Assembly: GCA_944391975.1 (NCBI GenBank)
Contig: CALXVK010000003.1
Location: forward strand, 1 to 51,148
DNA: 51,148 nt
Source of the DNA: an uncultured Clostridia bacterium
Lineage (GTDB): Bacteria; Bacillota; Clostridia; TANB77; CAG-508
Direction of reading: 5' to 3'
Shown here: positions 28,001-36,600 of the stretch, piece after piece
How the letters are laid out: each line of letters opens with the position of its first letter
Position numbering within the stretch: position 1 is the stretch's first letter
Position numbers and translations under genes: made by a program
The notes under the pieces: model-generated
The model's database searches: none
Seen by the model: only the letters and a program-made list of their open reading frames with translations
Told to the model about the DNA's origin: nothing

Positions 28001-31000
28001 CAATTTCATTAATTCTAACATCATATGTATCTGATTCATTATATACATTTATTGTATATTTCAAATAAATTTCAAGCTCAGTTGATTCAACAGGTAAACC
28101 TAAAGTTCCTGTATAGAATCCATCTAAAGCATTACCTACATCAGATCCATCATAAATACTTGCTCTATAATAATAATCTGATGTGTATAATCCTAATGTA
28201 TATTCTATTTCTTCATCTGCAACTGCTATTTGTTTATATAATAATTCATAATTATCTGGATTATCTAAGTCAATTGCACTATTATATTTATATTTTAAAA
28301 CTTTACCATTAATTACAACTATTGCTTCAGTTAAATCTTTCTCTGTTGCTATATCAGCAGCTTCTCTCTTAAGTAATCCTAAATTTATACTTAATAAATA
28401 ATTATATGTTGCTGAGAAATGGTATGTTGTTTTTGATAAACCAGTTATTGGATCAACTGATTTATCCCAGCTTTCTAAATGATATTCATCATCAAATGGA
28501 TAAGTTAATCCACCATTATTTGTACTTGCATCAATTAAAAAGTCTGAATAAATATTTCCATTTTCATCATAAGTTTGTAATGTTGAAACCTTTCTTGTGT
28601 TATCACTATTTAATACTGATATAGAATCTGTTGATGTGTAATTTAATGTTATATCATTTCCTCCACCAGTTGCTTTACCTACTGTTGTACCATCTGATTG
28701 TATTGGATCTTGACCTTCAATATTTGTAAATTTAGCATTAAATGATTGTCTATCAAGCGGATTATCTATTGCCATTGAATCTTTAAGCCATGCATCTCTT
28801 CCAGATGTAGAAGCACTTCTAAATGCATTTGCATCTCCATTTGATGTTGCTAAGAATGTTGTTGGCTCATAAGTTTGACCATCATATGTAAATGTTACAT
28901 CATAAGATACATCATATCCAGCATTATAATATGAACTTTCTGTTGAATCTTCTAAGTTAAATGCTGGTACTGATATTGAACCAAATGACCAATTACCATC
29001 AGAATCTGTATAAGTATAATTATCAATTGGTGTTAAATGATCATTTTCATCATAAGCATAAATTGGTTCTAATCTTGCTACAATATTTCCATTTGAATCT
29101 TTTACAAGTCTTGTTATTGTAACTCTTACGCCTTCAATTCCAGCTTCTCCTTCATCTATTAAACCATTTTCTACTTTATCTGCTTCTTTAGCAGCAGAAT
29201 AATCTGTGTCATCCCAAACTTTACCGCCCATCTCCATTGTTAAATCATATGCTACATTTGGACCAGTTTGGTTTGTGGCACTAACATTTACCACTTGACC
29301 ATCAACTAAACTTCCTGATGAATTAGTAATTTCATATAACCACCATCCAGCTGGAATATTAACTTCTTCAACAGCATATGTTGGAGCATCTCCTATCCAA
29401 CTAAATGTGCCTGATGTCCAAGTTGCTGATGAAGTTCCATCAATGTTTATAGTTACTTTTAATGACATTGTATCATTAACATAATTTCTAACACTTCCAT
29501 TAATATCTGTATATGAGAATGTACCATTAACAGTTATATTAAATGTAAATGATCCTTGATAATCTGTAACAGCAACTTTATCCAAGTCTTCTACATGTTT
29601 AGTAATTGAAAGTTGTCCTGAATAATGTCTTGTTGATGTATTTCTAGCTATTACATTAATAATATCATCTTCTACTAAAGAACCTGAATCTGGATTAATA
29701 GATACAGTCCAATCACCAGTTGAAATCTCTGTTATTTCATAAGTAGGAGCATCTTCTGTTGACTCCCAGTAAAAATAATCCGATCTCCAAGTTGTTCCTG
29801 AATCTATTTCAACAGGAATTGTAGTTGTTGTTCCATTATCATATGTAACAGTTATTTCGAATTGGAATGTTACTCCATCTATTTCATTTCCATTTCCATC
29901 TATATATTCTTTTGAAATCTGAATTCTACCTTTTAATAATCTAGGTTCTTTTTGGTTTACAGCAATTATTTCTGCTACCGCTGACTGACTAGAATCAGAT
30001 GATCCATTTAAAGTTCCTGTTAATGAATTATTTGTATTAGTTTGACTTCCATTATATAAACTAACTACTTCAACTCCATCCGCAATTTGCTCTTCTGTTA
30101 AATTTTCTTGAATTGTATATGTTGGAGCATCACCTTCCCAGTAAAATACATCTGAAACCCAAGGATCTCCATCAGCTGTTACATCAACACTTAATGTAAG
30201 TGGTTCTCCATCTGATGTATATTCTGTTCCGTTATACTCAAAATCTCCTGTTACAGTTATTGTAAAGTTAAAGCTATCTCCAGAAATATTATCTGTTTGA
30301 GCTTTTTTGTATAATTCTATATGTCCATATTGAGGATTAATCGTTATATCATTTATTGCAGTTAATACATTAGTTTGTTCTTCTGATAAAGTACCACTAA
30401 TAAATGTTGTCTCAACTGTATTTGTTCTATTTGACCAACTTACAAATTCTGCATAATCTGGTATTTCTACCTCTGTTACTCTATAAGTTGGAGCTGATAC
30501 GTCATCATTCCAAGAAATTGTTCCTGAAGTCCAAATATTATTTCCTGTTTCAGTATCACCTTTTCCTATAACACTAGCATCTAATGTTAAAGTAGAATCA
30601 TTTATATTTGTAACTGTTCCATCTGGTGCAGTATAAATAAATGTTCCTGTAATTTCTACTGTAAATTTAAATGTTTTTTCACTATCTTCTAAACCATCTA
30701 AATAAGAAGTATTTCCTATAGTTTCTTTTACTATTTGAAGTTCAGTTTCTTTTGATTCAACACCTCTATTTAGCATTTTAATAACAACTGTATTATCTGA
30801 AAGTAATTGATCAGTAATACTTGGTGTATTTGTTACAGTTTTATCATTATTTGAAATACTAACAAATGCTGCATCATCTCTATCTTCAAGACCAGTCTCT
30901 TCTACTGTATATGTTGGTGCTTCTTCATCAGCTTCCCACTCAAATGGGCCATATTCTTTTAATGTATCATTTTCTATTGTAGCTTGATCTGCACTCAAAA

Positions 31001-33617
31001 CAGCATTTACAGTATCTTCAATTACTAGTGAATCACCATCCGCATTATATTCTGTTCCATTATATGTAAAATTACCTGTAACCGTAATCTTAAATGAGAA
31101 TGTTTTTCCATCTAAATCATCTGTTTCTGATAATTTTAATACTCTAATTGTTCCTTCATTTGGTTCTTTTTCTTTATTGTATAAGGTTACATACATATCT
31201 CCATTTTGTAATGAATTAGAGAAATTATTTGTTGTTGTTGATTTATTTTGGTCAGTTATACTTGAAAACTCATAATTTGCTGGCATTGAAATTTCTTCTA
31301 CCATATATTCTGGTGCAACTGTTGTTGTCCAATAAATTGTGTCAGAATCCCATGACCAGCTATTTGATTCGTTTAATGTAACTTCAAGTACACATCCATC
31401 ACCATTTGATGTATATTCTGTTCCATTATATGTAAAATCACCTGTAATAGTAACTCTTGCTGTAAATTCTGTACCTGATTGAGGTTCAGAGCCATCAATT
31501 ATTGCTTTTTCAAGATGAAGTTTAGACCAATGTGTTGTAGGTTGGTTAACAAAACTAATTTGAGTATTTACCATGTCTTCATCTGGAACTGTTGTATCAT
31601 TTGTAATAAATGTTCCAGTTTTATCATTACTACTTACTAATTCATAATCTGCATCTTCTGGTATTATCTCAGTTATTCTATATTGTGGTGCATCTCCATA
31701 CCATTCAAATTCTTCTGATACCCAAATTCCTTCACCTGTGATTGTTCCTGTTAATTCAAATGGTTCATCAGCAGAGTATGTTCCAATATCTCCATCATTA
31801 TATTTAAAAGTTCCCCAGACATCAATTTCAAAAGTAAAAGTTTCTGATTCTAAAGCATCTGTTGAATTAATAAGTTTTTTATCAATTTCTATTCTACCTC
31901 TATCTGGAATAACTGTATTTGTTGCTTCTATAAGAATTGTTTGGTTTTCAGTAAGTGTTCCTTGCCAAGGGCCATCATTTGTATATCCTTCTTTATCATG
32001 CTCTTCAACTCTGTAGCTTGGTGCTGTTCCACCAACCCAATAAATTGTTGCAGAAGTTTTTGATCCAACTCCGTCTTTAGTAGAAACAGCTAGAGTTTCA
32101 AACAATTTTTCTCCTTCTCCATCATGATAGTCAATATATATATCAAAATAGAAGGTATCATCAACTTCTACTTTATTTCCATCCTCATCAACAGTTGTTT
32201 TATCAACAGTTATTGATGATTTCCCAAATACTTCGCCTTCCCATGTAATTTTTTGATATGTATACCATCTAACAGCTCTTACCAAAATAGCTAAATTCTG
32301 AGTGTCTCCTACTGTAGTAAGAGAATAATATACCCAATCTGGATCACAATTATAGTTATCTTCACTATGATTACATCCTGAATGATCCCAATATCCACAA
32401 CCATTTACACAATGATCTGCATCATAATCATTATAAGTACCACAATCAGGACATTGTGTCATTTGTCCTTCATATTCTTTCCATACACCACCAGCATTCA
32501 TATACTTAAAAGTAAATTCTAATTTTGTAATTTGTGTCATTCCTGGTTTATAATTTAAAACTATATAGAAATTTGTACTACTTGCATCATTTGAGCCTTT
32601 TGGTAATGGTAATCCATTAATATCTGCAGCATTAACATCTTCATATGAAATAGTCCAATCAGTTCCATATGTCATTTCACCTAAGTTTGTTTCTAAAGTA
32701 AAATCTGTTGGATCTAATCCAGAAAACATTATATTTGTTCCATCTGCAGCTGTATACACATTATATGGATAAACAAGTTCAAATGGACCTACAATATATG
32801 AGTTATCATCTTCTGAGAATGAAACTGTAGCATTTTCATCAACTAATGTTGCTTCCATTTGTAAATCTGGAGCACTAACTGTTATTCCATTAATTGTATA
32901 TGATTTTGTTCCTTTGTTATAAGAAGGATTTGATAAGTATTCAGCAAAAGCCTTAGCTTCATCTGATAAATCTTCACCTGCTTCTATTCCTGAACTAACT
33001 TGAGAATATAATTCTAATAGTGCTTCATATAATTCATTTATATTTGAACTTGTAGAATCTTCCGTACCATGTTCATCTATTATATCTTTTAATGTTTCTT
33101 TTACTTCTCTTTCATCACCATGAGCAATTTCTCCTGATTTTACCAATTCAATTAATTTTCTTTCACCTTCTGAATCAAAACTCATTGGTAAATCTTCAAC
33201 ATATAAATTATCTGTTGTTGAATCTGTATCATAATTTCCTCTATTCCACCATGCATTTTGTCCTGCTGTTTCAGTATAATATCCTTTGGCATTATATTCA
33301 TCTAAATTTGATAATATATAAGCTTCTTCTGACGTAGTATCAGAATCATGTGTAGCAACTTCTGTATATAATGTTCTAACACTTCTAAACAATTTTCCAT
33401 GTTCATTACATATCATATACCATGTATTTCCATTAGCACCGGATAAATCATTCACTGTAACTACAAAACTGCTACCCGTATTCGTAGAGTTCGTAGCTTG
33501 TTCTACAACTGTTACATCTCCATTATTATATGCAGATACAATATTAGGGGCCATAATACAAAGCATTAATATAGATAATATTAAAATGATTTTTGAATAT
33601 TTTTTTAATGTATTCAT
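25083..33617 (-). CDS. Giant surface adhesin-like protein (Cna-B-like repeats, SdrD-like domains)
   Basis: 2,844 residues from the ATG at 33617, with AAAGGGGG before it; its start lies two bases beyond the stop of the gene above. A signal peptide (to ~32) is followed by an N-terminal region with a cysteine cluster at ~384-416, eight Cna-B/SpaA-like beta repeats at ~466-1425 (each with TFTF-I-V-G-FxYNG...W.SD.F.W...APTY.V.E), SdrD-like carbonic-type domains near 1460 (GKVWDDTDYS) and 2066 (GLVWEDAQT), and a C-terminal LSPPTG, helix and RKKVLLIK tail. The repeat lysines and glutamates suggest self-formed isopeptide bonds. The anchor resembles a sortase signal without the canonical LPxTG. Likely an adhesin or fibre on the cell surface; its ligand is unknown. 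Confidence 0.85.
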   Translation of the reverse strand: MNTLKKYSKIILILSILMLCIMAPNIVSAYNNGDVTVVEQATNSTNTGSSFVVTVNDLSGANGNTWYMICNEHGKLFRSVRTLYTEVATHDSDTTSEEAYILSNLDEYNAKGYYTETAGQNAWWNRGNYDTDSTTDNLYVEDLPMSFDSEGERKLIELVKSGEIAHGDEREVKETLKDIIDEHGTEDSTSSNINELYEALLELYSQVSSGIEAGEDLSDEAKAFAEYLSNPSYNKGTKSYTINGITVSAPDLQMEATLVDENATVSFSEDDNSYIVGPFELVYPYNVYTAADGTNIMFSGLDPTDFTLETNLGEMTYGTDWTISYEDVNAADINGLPLPKGSNDASSTNFYIVLNYKPGMTQITKLEFTFKYMNAGGVWKEYEGQMTQCPDCGTYNDYDADHCVNGCGYWDHSGCNHSEDNYNCDPDWVYYSLTTVGDTQNLAILVRAVRWYTYQKITWEGEVFGKSSITVDKTTVDEDGNKVEVDDTFYFDIYIDYHDGEGEKLFETLAVSTKDGVGSKTSATIYWVGGTAPSYRVEEHDKEGYTNDGPWQGTLTENQTILIEATNTVIPDRGRIEIDKKLINSTDALESETFTFEIDVWGTFKYNDGDIGTYSADEPFELTGTITGEGIWVSEEFEWYGDAPQYRITEIIPEDADYELVSSNDKTGTFITNDTTVPDEDMVNTQISFVNQPTTHWSKLHLEKAIIDGSEPQSGTEFTARVTITGDFTYNGTEYTSNGDGCVLEVTLNESNSWSWDSDTIYWTTTVAPEYMVEEISMPANYEFSSITDQNKSTTTNNFSNSLQNGDMYVTLYNKEKEPNEGTIRVLKLSETDDLDGKTFSFKITVTGNFTYNGTEYNADGDSLVIEDTVNAVLSADQATIENDTLKEYGPFEWEADEEAPTYTVEETGLEDRDDAAFVSISNNDKTVTNTPSITDQLLSDNTVVIKMLNRGVESKETELQIVKETIGNTSYLDGLEDSEKTFKFTVEITGTFIYTAPDGTVTNINDSTLTLDASVIGKGDTETGNNIWTSGTISWNDDVSAPTYRVTEVEIPDYAEFVSWSNRTNTVETTFISGTLSEEQTNVLTAINDITINPQYGHIELYKKAQTDNISGDSFNFTITVTGDFEYNGTEYTSDGEPLTLSVDVTADGDPWVSDVFYWEGDAPTYTIQENLTEEQIADGVEVVSLYNGSQTNTNNSLTGTLNGSSDSSQSAVAEIIAVNQKEPRLLKGRIQISKEYIDGNGNEIDGVTFQFEITVTYDNGTTTTIPVEIDSGTTWRSDYFYWESTEDAPTYEITEISTGDWTVSINPDSGSLVEDDIINVIARNTSTRHYSGQLSITKHVEDLDKVAVTDYQGSFTFNITVNGTFSYTDINGSVRNYVNDTMSLKVTINIDGTSSATWTSGTFSWIGDAPTYAVEEVNIPAGWWLYEITNSSGSLVDGQVVNVSATNQTGPNVAYDLTMEMGGKVWDDTDYSAAKEADKVENGLIDEGEAGIEGVRVTITRLVKDSNGNIVARLEPIYAYDENDHLTPIDNYTYTDSDGNWSFGSISVPAFNLEDSTESSYYNAGYDVSYDVTFTYDGQTYEPTTFLATSNGDANAFRSASTSGRDAWLKDSMAIDNPLDRQSFNAKFTNIEGQDPIQSDGTTVGKATGGGNDITLNYTSTDSISVLNSDNTRKVSTLQTYDENGNIYSDFLIDASTNNGGLTYPFDDEYHLESWDKSVDPITGLSKTTYHFSATYNYLLSINLGLLKREAADIATEKDLTEAIVVINGKVLKYKYNSAIDLDNPDNYELLYKQIAVADEEIEYTLGLYTSDYYYRASIYDGSDVGNALDGFYTGTLGLPVESTELEIYLKYTINVYNESDTYDVRINEIADYYDGTYELITDPDSQSRTYVQTLNGVEINEVRNLAETSTVTYYDSSYNEISSGNVTWSSDGSPIIGSDDVTYNKIVTNSLNGTMLHSGERAEIQVTFKVVKDVSTDGNSIPDSIVLGEKHNLAELTSFSTYYSTTSKNKWSSPGEVAGRVDEDSAPDNINIPEFNDKTWYEDDTDSAPILTIELYDDDREVNGLVWEDAQTNTVEYSQVIGDGTYNPDQGDKAIPDLTTEILEVISIPTGEEDLNGNTVYQEYEFIWPTSSTEIEGLGGKSLEELTGFDSTIVTNAAGEYDFTAIPAGNYKVRFVYGDKDIATGNDGYSEVYNGQDYKSTSYEVGFDNDSDDDGYTDNEWHDLSNDDLDAARVSDARDVEARRLYIASKSEMLVYDNTRVFATADDIDADHSELYGDTSDRAGSDGINYQDSKDTDQGPIYGDGYYMYAETAKLNIEVENIYDINYTTETIGELDGALAVDGDIDKGSVAAGNEFDYIIDNIDFGLEERSQTKLTLDKQIKEITLTTSDNNVILDAVYDIEYELGDDDTIKSSVTLNRSLSTGYENIASLNRSASSQGYRYIMAEGTILQGATITVQYQLTVFNVGEADTCNQILKNIWTEVNSEGYDTDTNTAVNSAIERLSSPFYTATNGRMWADLSGKYQYGTYFGSIYYLGTQGTYTDDNILVESTIHQIVDYVDPDVEFTDINNMSVNQSWAAVTTTDLIEYADNGLIDPAIIQIVNSNGEPVVVSDSGDIVTDGSTEINEVTYYNYKYRAGISDSTYSTLATGLSDGTYRYTVINDYLQEFNTDSKNNIIISIDNASSDAEAGTNPGLVKGTVPYTSTSDVDPNTAYTNATASINLTVSRYYSSEEDSSDIDNIAEIIKVENTVGRRDIRTIAGNTSTYELQDGATGYDETIDIYTIAGDEPDTSATEVITLSPPTGLNPTVKLVLQIVGIVLIAGVIIAVGIVVIRKKVLLIK

Positions 33618-33618
33618 A

Positions 33619-36600
33619 TTAAACACCCCCTTTTATTAATCTATTTTTTCTTTTCAGAACCACTATAAATACTGCTGTTCCGACTAGTAAAATTGTTGTT
33701 ATTATTACTGATGTATAAATCCATATTCCACCAGTTCCAACTGATAAGATACTATCAGCTCTAGCAAAATCATCTTCACTTTGATTATTATTTCCTGGTG
33801 TTGAATCCATATCAGATATTCCATAAATATTGTAATCGCTTGCTATTTCTGCTGTATTTGATACAGTACCTGTATTTTCATTAGTCATTGTTTTTGAAAG
33901 AATCAATGTAATCGTTGTTGATTCACCTGGTGCAATTTCTGTGCTTGCAAGTGATGTCGTATATAGATTTCCATCATTTCCAGTATACCAATCAGAGTTC
34001 ATACTTGAATTAAAGTTCATTCCATCTGGTATGTAATCAACTATACTTGAAGCATATCCTGCAACTTCTCCTTCATTCCTTACTGTAAAAGTGTATTCTA
34101 TATAAATTTCTGAACCAGCTAAAAATCTTTGTGAAATTTCTGTTTTAGTATATGTTTCTAAATTATAATCTGTAGATCTTGTACCTTGTGAATTTTGAAC
34201 TGTTATTCTAGAAATTCCCATATCTAAACTCAAATCAAATTTTAATGCTTCTGCTAAACCAATATCTATGTTTGAAATACTTCCATCAGCAATTGTAATT
34301 ACATCTGTTACAGCTGCATTTCTATAAACTCCGTTTTCTTCAACTTTTGTTGAAATAACATCTGAATTTATATTTGATGCTATATTTTCCTTTTGATATG
34401 TTGTTACTGTGTATAATACAGTATCGTAATCAAAAATCACAATATAATTTCCATTTTCTACACCACTAAATCTATATTGACCTTCTGAATTAGTTACAGC
34501 TGTTTGTTTTATAGTTCCACTATCTGAGTCAACTAATGTTGCTGTTACATCTTTTACTAATTCTTCATCATCATCTCTTGCTCCATTATTATTTGAATCT
34601 ATCCAAGCAATACCATCAATATTATATGTTTTTAATATATTACTACTTGATGATATAGATGAACTTGGAGTTCCTGAAGAACTTTCTCCTGCTGTTGTTC
34701 CTCCACCTGTAGATTCTATAATATGCGTTACACTATTAGAATCAATTGTTTCTCCCCCAGATGAAATAGATCCAACATTTGTCACCGATAATTGCTGAAC
34801 ACCATTTAAGTTTCTAGCTACACCAAGAACCGTAACTTCTTTTGTTTCTCCAGCTCCTATAGAAATATTTACACTTGCTTCTTCTGTTTCTGACATTAAA
34901 CGACTTACCGTTCTACCATTTACCTCATATTTTATTTCAGTAATAGTTATTCCTTCTGGAACCTTATCTGTTAAAACAAGCGGTTTTGCCATAACAGGTC
35001 CTTCATTTGTTATTGTAAATACATATTCTATTATTTCTCCTTCTTTAACATAAGTGTTAGTATTATTTGTGGTTTGTTTAATTATTAAGCTTGCTCTACC
35101 AACAGTTATATTAAAAGCTTTTGATTCATATGTTTCCACATTATCTGCTTTTCCTGTTACTTTTAATTCAATATCTTTAGAAAGTTCTGTTCCAGTTATT
35201 TCACCAACTTTTAAGTATAATATAAATGTTTTTGATTTTCCTGCTTCTATACTATCAACTGACCATGTATACATTCTTGTACTTTCATCAAATTCACCTA
35301 TTTCTGATACACTATAATCATCATTATATGCTCTCATTTCTGTAACATCTAATGATTCATCTATGTATATTGAAAATTCAGCATTTGTAAAATCACTTTC
35401 TGTTAAATTATAAGCAGTTATATTTAATGCAATTTCATTTTCAGTTTTAAGAATCGCTCCTTCTGCAATTTTAGAATCGTCTACTGTAATTCTCATTTCA
35501 GCATCTATAACATTTATTTCATGTTCTTCTGAAGTCAATGTAGTTCCTAAATCTTCAGCTGTAACTGTTGAATATATAGTAACAGAATTTGTCTCATTAT
35601 TTCTATCTAACTCTCTAATTTCTAATACAGTAGTAATTTCTATTTCTTCTCCTACTTCAAATTCAGCTAAATTATATACTACATTAGTTCCTTCTGAATC
35701 AACAACTATTTGTACATCTTCATTATCTGTTAAAGTTCTACTATATGATATATCTTCAGGAATTGGTACTGTAATAACTACATTTTCTGCAGTTACTTCT
35801 CCTGTATTTTTTACAACTGTTGTATACTCAAATTCTTCAAATTCATTAATTGTTGTAACATTTGTTGAAGATTCAACTGAAAGCTCTGGACCAACTCCTG
35901 TACTTAATCCAACTAAATCTGCAATTGATACTTCATTAAGAGTTGCAACATTTGAATTATTTGTATAGTATGTTCCAAAAGTTCCATAAAAGTCTTCATT
36001 ATGTGGTAAATTTTCTGGAATTGTAAATTCATATGAAAAACGTAATTTTTGAGTTACACCTAATTGATAGTTTGAATCATTTGGAACTATTAAATATGAT
36101 TTAACAGATCCCCAATCAGTAACTTGTGTAGTCCATCCATTTGCACTATCATTTAAGTCATTTGTTGCATTCGCATTTGTAGAATAATAAATCGTAAAAT
36201 CAGTTCCATTATTTGAATCACTTACTATTCCTGAAACCATAGGAGCATCTGTTGTTGTTCCTAGACTTTCACCACTTATTAAATCTGTATTTCCTTGGAA
36301 AACAGTTCTACCTAATATACTAATATTTGATATATTGTTTTCTGCATTATTCATTATAATTAATTCCATTTTTGCAGTTTTTGATGTTGAATAAATATCT
36401 AAATCCCCTATAACAGTTCCTTGTTTTACTGAAGAAACTGTTTCACTACTACCATTAAATCCTGAAATCGTATTTACTGAAACAACTCCACTTGGAGCAG
36501 AATATGTTATAGGAGCTACATTATATCCCATTCCATCTCTTTCTGATGTATAACTTGTTGATTCTGTATTTACATATATTAATTCAAAATTTGTTGTCAT

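Noticed and set aside
25083..33617. CRISPR-like or DNA-level tandem repeats in the giant surface gene
   Set aside because: The repetition is at protein level (diverged beta domains); no conserved short DNA repeat with spacers was seen, and none elsewhere in the window.
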